Of a DNA stretch of 60,000 nt, positions 1 to 10,218 are shown in pieces. The stretch's first letter is position 1. Every line of letters starts with the position of its first letter. Both the position numbers and the translations under genes were made by a program. Below the pieces are notes generated by a model. That model worked only from the letters and a program-made list of their open reading frames with translations, was not told the origin of the DNA and searched no databases. This DNA comes from Membranipora membranacea (lineage: Eukaryota; Bryozoa; Gymnolaemata; Cheilostomatida; Membraniporidae), in NCBI GenBank assembly GCA_914767715.1, contig OU612067.1, positions 33,270,162 to 33,330,161 of the forward strand. Direction: 5' to 3'.

Positions 1-150
1 ACAGCTGCTTGCTGGTTTTTAGCAGCTCTGATCGCGCGTTGTAGCCAAGAGCATATATGACTGAGTGCAGTTGACCAAAGCCGCCAATTTGTCCCACATA
101 ATTTCCCCAGTGCCTGTAATGTTGGCGGTTTTGGTCTCACCAAAACGGCC
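1..150 (-). mobile_element. RT-coding stub plus shared flank of the foldback repeat, copy a
   Basis: The minus strand of the first 30 bases encodes [10 protein letters not shown], which is also found at 32757-32790 inside a reverse transcriptase remnant. The following bases up to 150 match 32790-32915, including hairpins built on GGCGGTTTTGGT and its complement. This is therefore the left part of a mosaic repeat that continues off the window. Confidence 0.6.
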
Positions 151-881
151 ACCTCTATGTTAACTTAGTCAATTTCTAAATTAAATGGCATGTTTGGTCT
201 GACCAAAACCGCCAAAGTAGCTGCACATCCTACTTGTATTCTCTTGAGTTGCGGTTTTGATTAACCGAAACCGCCAATAAAGATAATTTTTTTCAGACAG
301 GTGCGCACAATTCCCACAATAAATAGACTGATCATGTGACATCGTATTTTCCTTAAGACCGGAAACCTTGCCATACAATAGGCCTACATACATAGTCTTA
401 CCAACATTCATAGTAAGTACATGGATACTACATCTTACATACATAATAATATACTAGTTTAGTATTACTATAATAATGATGTGATACCTGTCCTGCAGTT
501 GACCTACATGATGAGAGGCTGGATGACCACATCCATAGCTGTGGTTGGCTGATCCCATGCCATTGTCATGGCATTGACCATAGGAACCATATGCGCTAGT
601 CATGTTTCTATTTCCCAACTATTGCAAGTTAAATTGCAAAGTACTAGCACTGGCAAGGTTTCCGTTTTTTAGGAAAATACGAATAGTATATGTCACATGA
701 TGAGTCTATTCATGGTAGGAGTTGTGCTCACCTGTCTGAAATAAAAATTCCTTATTGGCCGTTTTGGTCGACAAAAACCGCCACTCAAGGGAATACAAGA
801 AGGATGTGCAGCTACTGTGGCGGTTCTGGTCAGACCAAACATGCCATTTAATTTAGAAATTGACTAAGACAACATAGAGGT
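151..881. mobile_element. Foldback (long inverted repeat) element, copy a
   Basis: The left arm (151-373) and right arm (652-881) are imperfect reverse complements. Both begin ACCTCTATGTT when read inward and run through TAAATGGCATGTTTGGTC, ACAGGTG and GGAAACCTTGCC. The arms flank a middle of about 280 bp that includes ATGAGAGGCTGGATGACCA. Smaller hairpins of GGCGGTTTTGGTC/GACCAAAACCGCC lie inside the arms. No transposase frame is visible, so the element is non-autonomous. Other copies lie at 13832-14175 (right part), 32757-33200 (left part) and about 40690-41958 (interrupted by a 928-bp transposon). Confidence 0.75.
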
Positions 882-897
882 TAATATTAAAAAGCGG

Positions 898-1376
898 GAC
901 ACAGAACTGATTTTTAAAAACTGCTGAGCATTGTCACATTGCTCTGGAAGAAATGAGTTCTTTGAAGTCTTTGAGGCCCAGTTCAGTGCCTTGTGGTGTT
1001 CCAACAATCGATGGTATATAGCTTGATGACTGGGCGAGGCCATATCTTACAGTCTGAAGTCGGTCTTGCAGGAAATCAGCAACCAGAGCAGTGATGTTCT
1101 TGTTAAAACAGTGACCCCTCATCTTGTTGACTGGGAGATTAGGCTGGAGTCTGTCAAAATCTTTTGAGAAATCAACCCCTGCTAGTTGAACAAATCTGGT
1201 ATTCGCTTTGTCCAGGTTTTCACTTAAGTCATCTAGAAGCTGTATTAATGCAGCCACAGTTCCAATCTTGGGTTGGTAAGCATATTGGTTAGAGTCTACT
1301 ATTTCTGAGACACAGAACTGATTTTTAAAAACAGCTGAGCCTTGTCACATTACTCTGGAAGAAATGAGTTCTTTGA
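898..1376. repeat. 68-bp direct duplication flanking an inserted RT fragment
   Basis: The segments 898-965 and 1309-1376 are near-identical direct repeats (GACACAGAACTG to GTTCTTTGA). The unit-2 counterpart near 14191-14258 has a single copy with nothing inserted, which marks it as the empty site. The 343-bp insert between the repeats is reverse transcriptase coding sequence on the minus strand. Confidence 0.8.
966..1308 (-). pseudogene. Internal fragment of a non-LTR reverse transcriptase (family A)
   Basis: The minus-strand translation contains [32 protein letters not shown] and GTPQGTELG, the RT palm region of non-LTR elements. It matches the longer copy at 28623-29150 but lacks the block between the GTPQGTELG region and the YADD box. 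The element's 3' end is missing, so this is not an ordinary 5'-truncated insertion. It is absent from unit 2. Confidence 0.8.
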
Positions 1377-1933
1377 TTCAATATATGTCTGTTTTCTACC
1401 CTAAATGATTGAATAGATAAATAGGGATGCCCTTTAAGAATTGAAGCCAACTAAGTTAGAAATAAGATGCTGTAAGTGAATACAGTAAGTTGCCAGATAA
1501 CAGCATGGTTTGCGGTAAAAACTTCATAGGTGGATATTTGGCAACAATACCTTTGACAACTGAAAACTTTGCTTTAGCTAACTTTATAGGTAATCTCCCT
1601 TTGCCCAATATGTGCCCCATAAAACGTCTTTACGTTTAGTATAACTTATATTGGCATCCAATTTCCACCTGCTGTGGACCTATAATTGTACTGCCGTCCA
1701 TCCTCTTTTCATATCAAAAATTGCCCATCAATGACGGAAACAGCTTGGCGTGATTGTGGATTTTTTTCCAGCTTGTCCTGTTTCATATTCACTAAGATTC
1801 CGTGATGCAATTTCGTAAGGATTTCGGGAGTAATCGCCCCATGGAAATGACATTGAAGTCACTTTCAGATTGTGACGAATGACTTTTTGGAATTGAATAC
1901 CCATACCGTGTTAATTCGACCTACTTCCTAATT
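1377..1933. other. Non-coding intronic DNA of gene 1
   Basis: This stretch is collinear with about 14259-14814 in unit 2. Short open frames occur but are not preserved with splice sites or recognisable domains. I see nothing functional in it. Confidence 0.5.
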
Positions 1934-2024
1934 GGCGCCTTGGCTGAATGGTTAGTGCACTTGCACACAATGCCTTCAAAGGGATTAAACGCCGGAGACT
2001 GTGATTCAAGTCCTGGCCGCAGTA
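1934..2024 (+). mobile_element. tRNA-derived SINE head
   Basis: The segment resembles a degenerate tRNA. An A-box-like GGCTGAATGGTTAGTGC is followed about 50 nt later by the B-box-like GTGATTCAAGTCC. The anticodon arm does not pair convincingly, so it is read as a tRNA-derived SINE rather than a tRNA gene. A body of unknown length follows, perhaps to about 2300, where a T-rich run occurs. The copy at 14815-14905 exists because of the segmental duplication. Confidence 0.5.
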
Positions 2025-2645
2025 GATATTTTTCATGCTTTTTCCTGGGGATGATTAGAATCTACTGGATTCTAACCATTCGAAATTGGAGTGAATCACA
2101 AATTCGAAGCATGGAACCATAGTGATTGTAGTATCAGATCAAGGGGCCCAAACATAAAAGAGTGGCGACTCGGGAAATTCTGGCAGTACAATCAAAATAT
2201 TGCTTCGGCTTTGCTTCGGAGCTTCGCCTGAATTTTGAACCAGTCAAACCCTTGCTCCTGTGTCAGATTGTTCAAACCTCCTCATATATCTTTTTTTTTT
2301 CTTTGAAAAATGTACGTTAAGACCAAGTGTAAAGACGGAAAGAAAGAAAGAACTCAAATCTTAGGATCACCTACTAAATATTTGGCAAGAACGATTATTG
2401 AAATCGAAACCAGATGTTAAAGGCCGAGTCATAGTGAAGCAATAACCCGGCCATATCAAATTCAAATGGGCATTCATTCAAATTTCCGCTGCGTTTTTGA
2501 AAATAAGAGGAGCAGTAGAAGTGTTTTTTAAATGGGATTTGGATGTGCTGATGCTGATCATTTGATACACACCCCAAATCAATTTTCTTTCCGAAAATAT
2601 ATTTCATAATATATTTCCATTTCATACAAACTCTACTGTCTCTAG

Positions 2646-3073
2646 GTCGACAGGTTGCCCCCAGAAATACCAGGATTACTCCATTGAATGGTAGCTGTGT
2701 TCAGGTGGATTGGGATCCACCTCAATATCCCAATAATGAAAACCTACTATATCAGGTTAGTGAGTCTTCATTACCGGGTTTATATAATCATACTGCATAT
2801 ACGAAGCAATTGAACTATAAATGATTTAAAATATTGTTATGATCAACAGATTGAAGATCATTTTAAGCCTGACAATCCACATGCATTATGCATCCATGTT
2901 TCAGTATGAATGCACTAATACTAATTGGAGCCTCTCAAACCAAACATCATCTATAACAGTAGGATACTCCTGTGGATATGAACCTTATGAGAATGTTAGC
3001 TGTACTGTGAGAGCAGTAAACGATGCAGGTGTGAGCGATGACAGTACTTCACATGGTAGATCTGGTTGTGCAG
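2646..3073 (+). CDS. Gene 1, FN3 domain E (two exons)
   Basis: Exon 2646-2755 encodes the first half, with [10 protein letters not shown] as the conserved Trp strand, and ends after LLYQ in phase 0. Exon 2905-3073 encodes the second half, with YEPYENVSCTVRAVNDAG, the usual FN3 F-G strand pattern, and ends in phase 1 before GTGAGT. Extra cysteines (GSC, YEC, SCG, SCTV, GCA) suggest disulfide-stabilised folding. The intron at 3074-3507 shows nothing recognisable. Confidence 0.85.
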
Positions 3074-6000
3074 GTGAGTCTGGTAGTTGAGTAATTGAAT
3101 GATTCAAATATGAACACATACAGAGGTACATTGATCATGTCAAAACGAGTTTGCAGAGGTTTTGTTCAAAAAAGTTGTTGAGAATAGAGCTATGACAGTT
3201 ATGAATATTTCATAATTGATCACCATTAAATCATCAATACATAGCAATTCAATGTAATTAGATAAAGAGAGTTAAATGTAACAAAGATCTAAAGAAAAGA
3301 AAGTACTGTCATCATGAGTTTATCCATCTGTCAAATAAAACCATATGTCTTAGATTTTCTAAGGATTTAAAAAAAACACTCAATATCCTACTGATACACA
3401 TACGCATTGAATTGGGATGGTTTGTTTAAGGTGCTGTCGAAATCAATAATGACAATAAATTAAATTGATTAGCCCCGCCCAACTTATGTTTTTAATCTTT
3501 TATTCAGAACCTCAATTGATTGGGAGGCTAACTGATTTTCTTTCTGATGATATTTCTGATGGAAAGAGAAAACTCCGTCTGAATATAACACAACCGGTGA
3601 GTGTAAAACTCATTTTAGACACAACTTAGGGTATCAGTTTAATATTTAGCACCTCATCTATTTTTGTTAAAATAAACAGCTTCTCCAATATGTTCAAGCG
3701 AATGGGTGAATAGGGGGAAACTTGGGCTGTAACTAAAGAGGCAGAAATGTGATAAACCTTTGTTTTGTATAAGTATGCAAAATTCACTGCTGGATATATC
3801 AAGATGGACTTCATTTTAACCATAGGCTGTCAGAGCAAATTGTGAGTCAATCCACAAAATATCATTCCTGGTTGGTGGTAGAAATCTAAGTGCTGAGAAC
3901 CTCCATACCATCAATGATCTTGAGGCAGTGACCTCCTATGATGTTGAAGTGATGATTACTAACAATGCAGGATTTCAGACTACGATAAACGGATACTACA
4001 CTACAGGGGAATTGAGTGAGTAATCTGTAAATCAGAACTCTGGTATGATATTATAGGGTATGAGACATTATAGAGATAAGCTATTTATTGGACTGACACT
4101 GTGAAACCTTATGTATCTCAAATATAGAAACTATTTATCAGATTATATTTTGTGAGAATATTCTATGAGTAATCAAAGTTGAATTTTTAATAGTTATTTT
4201 TCTGCCTCTTCACATCCACTGCTACGCAAATGCTAGATACATATTGTTATATGACACATGATTCATGTTGCAGGACCTGAAGGTGCTCCAATAGTAGAAA
4301 TATCCTCTGATACCAGTTGTGTTTATTTGAAACTGGCGCCTCCCAGCAAGAGTAACGGAGTGATCACACACTACACAGTAAATATTATAATTGGACTAAG
4401 CTAGTAGTTTCCATATATGCATTTAATTCTGACATATGAAACAATATTGTACAATTTCAACTTTATGGAAGGTATGGAAAAAAAATTCCCTTGATGCTGA
4501 TGGCACAATGAATAGTATAGAATTTGAGCAGGTCATTCTTCCGTACCATGTTTTAGCATGTAAATCACCGACAATTTTAGTATTCCTGTGGCTATCCTGA
4601 TGGAAACTCTGATGCTCTACAACTTAATACTTTCAATACTTCTGAGCAATCTACTAGTGCTGAACCGATGATCTGTAACTTCACATCAGCTTCACTGATA
4701 GAATGCAAGGTTACTGCTGTAAACAGTGTCGGCTCAAGCCCTAGTATATCGGTATATGGATATACTCAAGTCAGGGGTAAGATTGTAATATAAATTAGTC
4801 ATCGATGGATTGAAGACAGGATAATCAGAGAGCCTATTGAATATCAGATTGGGAAACTCCATGCTCATTACACCAACCATAGATGTATAATGTCTGATTT
4901 GAGGCATAGAGATTCTAAATAACACATCCATCAGACTCTCAGCTTATTGCTTAAGTACTTTATGCCAAATGATTCGAAATGAGTAGCAAACCAGAAGACA
5001 TTATACTGCAATGCAGCCACGCAACCTAACATTTTTTGTAATTTCCCCATTTCACTTATTGCTTCTTGTTGCAGTTCCTGCAGGTATTATTCAGCCGACC
5101 GTCTCAATAATTGGTCTGGTGGTTAATCTAACAATATCAGAAGTGATACCAGAAGAACCTGGAGTCAATATTAGGTGAGTCAAATTGATCCTAGTTCCAT
5201 ATTTTGAACTAAGGTCACGAATTGCAACAGTCACCAAATTAATATGATCAGTTATCAGCTGTAAAACCAATCATATAACAAACAATACAGAAGAAACAGG
5301 CTCTACAGACCATATAAGATATCAGAGCTATGTAAAGTTGTTTGCAAATTCCAAATCTATTTGAGTTACATGATTTTTAAAACTTCGATATCTTATTGGC
5401 TGTGCTGCTTGTATGTCATCGGGAGAGGGATTCGCCGATGATGAATCTATCCGTCATAATCAAGGCTGTCTCTTTTGTACTTATCTTTGATTACTTATGT
5501 TGCAGCATCTACAGGGTTGTCATATATAAAGGAGACCGTATCAAGCTGGATGAACTTTCCTTGGAAGCAGCCTGCAATATAAGCCATGAATACAACTTTT
5601 CATATGCTGATCAGCTTGGCCTTCCCTGCTATGTCGCTGCAGAATTAACCCCATTCAGTGGATCTTTCAGCATGGAAATGGGTGATGGGTTAGAATTCAA
5701 TGGATTTTTGAATGCCCCTCTTAAACAAGGAATAAACTACATTGTTACTGTTGCAGCTATTTTCACACCAAAGGTACAGTTATAACTTCCATGATCGGTT
5801 AATTTAGAATATCACAACAACACGGCAAGGCCCTATGAAGAAAAAACCCGTGTGAATGTGCTTGTGCTGATATATATTATTATGATCTTCAAATTTTTGT
5901 CAATATATAGAAAACATTGACCTACACACATCACATCCTCTCAAAATCATGTACACATATTCAGTCATCAAATGAGTTTAATATGGTTCAATTTGTGTTT

Positions 6001-7376
6001 TTTTATAGGACGATGTTCAGTATGAACTCACAACCTATCTACAGCCACAGAGATTCACAGGTTTGTTCCAGTGGACAGACAGACGGTGTTTTCTTGTCTG
6101 TATTATTAATCTGCATATATCACTGACACAGACTTTTGATGGCCAGCAATGCAAGCGTATTATTGATGTTAGTTTTGCCATTTACTAAAGTAAAAGAAGA
6201 ATAGTTAGCAAGATCCATAAATGTTATTGAGCCTAATTAATCCGCAGGGATGAAGATAGTCATGCTCATTTCATTTTATAGGCGTTCAGACATTGTGTAG
6301 CATCCCTCCAGTGATTTCACATGCTGACATACTAGGTGATGCGACTTCAAGAGAAGAGGGCTCAACATTGTTTTATCGATGTCAAGATAACTTTATATCA
6401 TCAGGAGAAGGGACCTTCACCTGTAAGAGAACAGAAAATGGCTTTTCTTGGGTTGGTCAAAACCTAATCTGTAAATCTGGAAATACAAGCACAGGTGAGT
6501 AGGTTTGGATTGGGTAACGTTCAAAGGGCTTTATAGGATGGATTTGCAGCGACCATTCTAGCCTGGGACAATCAGTGTGAACCCTTTTAACCATCATCAT
6601 CTAGCCATATAGCAATGGTGTTATAGGATTCCGGCACATTGTGACATCCCTCTTTCTCTCAATAAATTCAGACCTATGAGTTTGCAACAAAACTCCAGGT
6701 GAATCCACTCCTCTCGCACTGGTTCTAATATGAAAATTACATTTATGAGATAGAGATTGGAACTCTGCGTTCAGTCATTTTTACCTGTTTACCATTTAGC
6801 CATCTAACATTTTGTTATAAAACCCTTCTGAGGTACCATTAGTGTTTATACAATTTACAAGGACTATAATACCACATAAAGATTTTCCAATTTCTATCAA
6901 TGACAATCTTTTGGCCTTATACTGTCTGTCTGTTCACGTACTACACCATAAAGAAGCGCAAATGTGTTCGCACATCGACTGAGCACAGGATGTGTTTTCA
7001 TACTACAAATTACAATAATATATTCTTAACAGGTGTTATCGTTGGCAGTGTAGTCCCTGTAATAGTTATTCTGATCGTCTTGGTGACTCTCCTGATAATC
7101 TTCCTGAGAAGGCAGAAAATTATATTGGCCAACAATGCAGAAGTTACAGAAAGCGGACAAGAAGACAGGCCACCTACTTACATGGAGGTCGAGCTTCAGA
7201 CTCCTGATGGTCAGTGTGTCACAGAATATGAAGAGGTTGGCAGCTTACCTGCGATTGTATCTAAAATTGGAGATCCAGAATATGAGAACAGTCAAATCAT
7301 GAATCCATACGAGTCATTGGATACAATAACTGAGAATGAAGGGGCAGATCATCTGTATGAAGGCTTGAAGTCATAA
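2646..7376 (+). CDS. Gene 1: FN3/sushi single-pass receptor with tyrosine-rich tail (5' partial)
   Basis: Eleven exons join in frame: 2646-2755, 2905-3073, 3508-3596, 3826-4015, 4274-4377, 4581-4776, 5075-5174, 5506-5773, 6009-6060, 6282-6494 and 7033-7376 (stop TAA). Together they give about 611 codons. The order is three FN3 domains, an RPTP-type membrane-proximal domain, a short stalk, one sushi domain, a transmembrane helix and a cytoplasmic tail of about 85 residues with YMEV, YEEV, YENS, NPYESL and YEGL. The first exon starts in phase 1, so upstream exons lie outside the window. By analogy with genes 2 and 3 they may encode a fucolectin domain. All splice sites are GT-AG and I see no frameshift. 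The introns hold no other recognisable gene. It is likely a cell-surface receptor; its ligand is unknown. Confidence 0.85.
3508..4015 (+). CDS. Gene 1, FN3 domain F (two exons)
   Basis: The exons are 3508-3596 ([10 protein letters not shown] to NITQP) and 3826-4015 (CESIHKI to YYTTGEL). The second half holds the [14 protein letters not shown] strand typical of FN3. Phases are 1-0-1. Gene 2 has lost the second half through a deletion, so this copy shows the ancestral arrangement. Confidence 0.82.
4274..4776 (+). CDS. Gene 1, FN3 domain G (two exons)
   Basis: Exon 4274-4377 ([30 protein letters not shown]) and exon 4581-4776 (YSCGYPDGNSDAL to YGYTQVR) form one FN3 unit split by a phase-0 intron. 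The PPSKSNGVITHY segment is the classic FN3 B-C region, and LIECKVTAVNSVGSSP is the F-G region. Confidence 0.84.
5075..5773 (+). CDS. Gene 1, RPTP-type membrane-proximal domain
   Basis: Exon 5075-5174 ends in phase 2 (ATTAG before GTGAGT) and exon 5506-5773 continues with [37 protein letters not shown] and INYIVTVAA. The AAEL, GDG and NGF-N-PL pattern is that of the membrane-proximal extracellular domain of receptor tyrosine phosphatases. Gene 1 thus shares RPTP ancestry although it has no phosphatase domain. Confidence 0.8.
6009..6060 (+). CDS. Gene 1, stalk exon
   Basis: A 52-nt exon (DDVQYELTTYLQPQRFT, phase 0 to 1) follows the membrane-proximal domain. The same exon occurs in gene 2 (18185-18236) and gene 3 (50971-51028). 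In gene 1 it is spliced to the sushi exon. Confidence 0.8.
6282..6494 (+). CDS. Gene 1, sushi (CCP) domain exon
   Basis: This single exon of about 71 codons, phase 1 on both sides, carries the four cysteines of a CCP module (TLCSIPP, FYRCQDNF, GTFTCKR, NLICKS) and the conserved Trp in GFSWVGQ. The symmetric phase is typical of CCP exons and means the exon can be skipped without a frameshift. Gene 2 has a broken copy and gene 3 has none. Confidence 0.87.
7033..7376 (+). CDS. Gene 1, transmembrane and signalling-tail exon
   Basis: The exon opens with a transmembrane helix (IVGSVVPVIVILIVLVTLL) and the stop-transfer FLRRQK. The tail follows: PPTYMEVEL, TEYEEVGSL, PEYENSQ, NPYESLDTI and HLYEGLKS. 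YENS fits the Grb2 SH2 consensus (YxN), YEEV resembles Src-family SH2 ligands (YEEI), PPTY is a WW ligand (PPxY), and YESL with YEGL separated by 12 residues forms an ITAM-like pair. These assignments are motif-based and functions are inferred. The stop is at 7374-7376. Confidence 0.85.
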
Positions 7377-8296
7377 CTTCTTTTGGACAGGGTATGCAGA
7401 GACTGTGTATGAGCTTACAGCAGCTTTTTGTTCATAACAATTTTTTTCATATTCACATAATTTGTGGTCCAAGAGATGTCGGGCCAAAAGAAAGTGGTGG
7501 ACAACTCTGCGTTGCAAGGAAGTAAAAAACAAAATCAACTATTCCTCAACATCCGATGTGTCTGTTTAACATAATAGTAATGCGCTTGAATGGTTGCTTT
7601 ATCTAATGAGCCCAAGTTTAGCTGATGTCCTAACTTCTCTCATGGACAAAAAGTTATTTGTTAAATTTCATCTGTTATGAATCAGTTTTAATGTTAACCA
7701 TCTGATGGAAATGAGAAAGCTATTTTCTACTCTTTACTAAAAATAGATCCCAGATATACTCATGTCTTTGGGACCTTGATTCTCCTTTCTATCTTTTCTT
7801 TTTTATTCACAATCAAATTCGTATTTCTTCAACTAACTGACACTTCCTCATTACTGCCTCTGGTGTTGTACTAACCTTATCAATCCACAGACTCGGTGTG
7901 TGCTGTTTGTTTGTCTACGCATGAGTTTTAATAGAAAAGTTGTTTGCGCAGACTTCGTTTTTTGCTGACTATGATTGATCATCTCCCTTGTCAGGATGGT
8001 GCAACACATAGGGGATGAAACAGCAAAGCTACTCCAATGAGATTTTAGATAATCCCATACACCCACTATATATAGATTTATTTTTAATGACTCCGCACTA
8101 ACATATTCTTGCACACTCAGCAGTATTTCTCTGTTCGAGTTGAAAGACTATTTGTACCACTTTTACCTGGAGCAACCTGTGATCCATTTTTGTATGCGGA
8201 TGGTCGTATGTCAATAACCACATAACCAATGTTAATGATTCTTGATAATAAAATAAAATAAGCAAACATAGATGTTCTCTAACCTGATGATACCCA
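7377..8296. other. 3' flank of gene 1
   Basis: No exon is recognisable. The stretch is collinear with 19456-20390 downstream of gene 2. AATAAA motifs at 8247-8257 are possible polyadenylation signals but lie about 870 nt beyond the stop. The segment of about 78 bp ending near 8284 is repeated at about 8867-8944. Confidence 0.45.
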
Positions 8297-8645
8297 AGAG
8301 GAAGTCGGTTCGACATCACAACATCACAACATGATCGCATCAGCATAGCAGGCTTAGTACTGTGATGGACAGAGAAAGAAATAACATGATGTGATGCTAC
8401 GTTAAAGCTAATGATACTTTGTGTTCAGGTATGTTGACTCTTGTATTGTATTCTGCCAACAATCATTGAACAATTATCTTTACTTACGGGTACTGCATTC
8501 ACTTTAATAGCTCACACCCTTTGGAAGCATTTTATTATAAATAGCATAACAATCCTGAATTGAGGTACAGTAAGTAGCACCGCTTACCTTCTGTATGCAA
8601 TCTGTTACACCTCTAAACGAATAGAGTTACGCATTCCAAGTTTTT
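8297..8645 (+). repeat. Extra copy of the receptor-gene 5'-flank block
   Basis: AGAGGAAGT through ACAGAGAAAGAAATAACATG to TTACGCATTC matches 10219-10525 (upstream of gene 2) and 20925-21263 (upstream of gene 3). All three contain TTTGTGTTCAG followed by GTAT, which resembles a 5' splice site after a leader exon. This copy is isolated in the intergenic DNA and is bracketed by a direct repeat (about 8207-8284 and 8867-8944). Confidence 0.6.
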
Positions 8646-8968
8646 GAGCAATCACTACACTTGAATTGCAGGTTTTGACTGAATATGTTGAAGCAGAGTA
8701 TACAACGTTCAACCTCCTCCTTGTACCAATTGATAATTAAAGTCTGTGTCATACTGGAAGATGCTTTGATTGTGTAAGCCAAACATGCAACACATGGTAT
8801 CATCAGAAGTTTGAGACTTTCATGATGAGATGAGCTTGAGACACAATGAGTTTTGTGGCTCCAATAGGAAGATAACCACATAACCAATGTTAATGATTCT
8901 TGATAATAAAATAAAATAAGCAAACATAGATGTTCTCTAACCTAACGATATCCAAGCCAACAAGCATG

Positions 8969-9734
8969 ATTGATTGATATTAACTTAATTAAACCGTTCA
9001 AAAATGTTTGTTAGAAAAAACATTTGTATCAGAACATGTTTTACATTATTGTGATGATTTCAGTGGTTCCAGTCATTTCAATTTACACTTCATATTTATA
9101 AAACACAGTGTTATAGAGGGATTCTGTTCTGAATCGTATTATCAGAGAATGATGTTGCCACGCAGGGATATGAGCATGTGTTTTGTCTTAGATGTATTTA
9201 GCGTCATACCGCTTTGCAGTTGCCTCGGCTTCGGCGGCGATTACAGCGTTATCGGTAGTTTTCTCCTCTCGTCTACCAGATATTACAGCAGACTTAGGGA
9301 TGGTGGCATAGATTGTTGTATCATCAGCGTACTTCAGTATGTTCTCAGAAGATTCCAGGGATTTGATGAATATGTTCCACATGACTGGGCCGCATATCGT
9401 TCCTTGGGGTACCCCCATGCTACATGATCTTTCGCTAGACACTGATATTGATGTTTTGTGTATCACACGCTGTTTGTGGTTGGTGAGATAGTCGATACAC
9501 AGAGTTATGATTGTTTGGTCATAGCCCTGCTGGTCCATAATAGCTGCCAATGCATCCGGTCTCATGTTATCAAATGCCTTAGAAAAGTCTTCTAATAGTG
9601 CATGGACAGCTAGGGTCTTCTTGTTGGCCATAGACATTTTCCAGGATGTCACGGCTTTGACTAGGGCGTCGATAGTACCTATCCCTTTTGTGTATGCAAA
9701 TTGAGTACTGTCGAATGACTTTTCACTGAGCATA
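8969..9734 (-). mobile_element. Truncated non-LTR retrotransposon with RT domain, unit-1 specific
   Basis: The minus-strand frame at 9188-9733 encodes RT motifs in order: FAYTKGIGTIDAL, LLEDFSKAFDNM, MGVPQGTICGP and KYADDTTIY. The plus-strand left edge has GATTGATTGATATTAAC, the complement of a short tandem-repeat tail. Unit 2 (near 20402) reads straight through the site, and AGCAT occurs at both edges as a likely 5-bp target duplication. It is 5'-truncated and not mobile as it stands. Confidence 0.82.
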
Positions 9735-10218
9735 TTTCTCAGGCTTGTAGAAAAGGTTTCGTAAACAGAGTAAAAATAATATTGTTTAGACTATATGTGA
9801 GCCAAGCTAAAGTTGGACTTTTTTTGACAATCATAAAACGAATTAACACTATTGCGCCACGGCTGCAATAAGACTCCTTCAATTTTATCGTTCAGTATTC
9901 AAATTTTTAAACAAAATGATTATTACCTAATGTAATCAATCAATTGAAACACTAATATTGGTTCTTATCAGCAGCAAACTACTACAATGAAAACTATGCG
10001 AAGAGAAAGCTGCAATTTTGACGTCAATGCGATGTCCTAGAGAATAATTTAATGTTTTTCTCTCAGCCATTTGATGGGAGCAATTCAATGTTGATGCATA
10101 ATATTTTCACTGCATAGATTTTTTGATGCTCTTATGAATGAAAGAAATTATCCAATTATCATACCTTTCAGGAGTATAATAGTGGGGTTAATCAGGTTTT
10201 TTGTATGTTTGAACTGAA
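9735..10218. other. Intergenic DNA between genes 1 and 2
   Basis: This stretch is collinear with about 20410-20920 in unit 2. It is AT-rich, and I see no exon, RNA or repeat family in it beyond the duplication itself. Confidence 0.45.

Noticed and set aside
1-900. CRISPR-like array suggested by repeated GGCGGTTTTGGTC
   Set aside because: Spacing is irregular, copies occur in both orientations forming hairpins, and the DNA is clearly animal.
1940-2025. A tRNA gene with an intron
   Set aside because: A and B boxes are present but the acceptor and anticodon stems do not pair; a tRNA-derived SINE fits better.
5396-5785. A 129-codon frame with an upstream Met and hydrophobic stretch before the membrane-proximal domain (also at 17571-17960)
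   Set aside because: The upstream part is intron read-through; the real exon starts after TGTTGCAG at 5506 and 17681, matching gene 3.
8098-8923. Minus-strand frames repeated at 8098-8346 and 8627-8923
   Set aside because: They arise from the 78-bp direct repeat and AT-rich DNA; unit 2 does not preserve them.
9008-9427. A 139-codon plus-strand frame
   Set aside because: It lies antisense to the RT domain at 9188-9733 and shows no protein features of its own.
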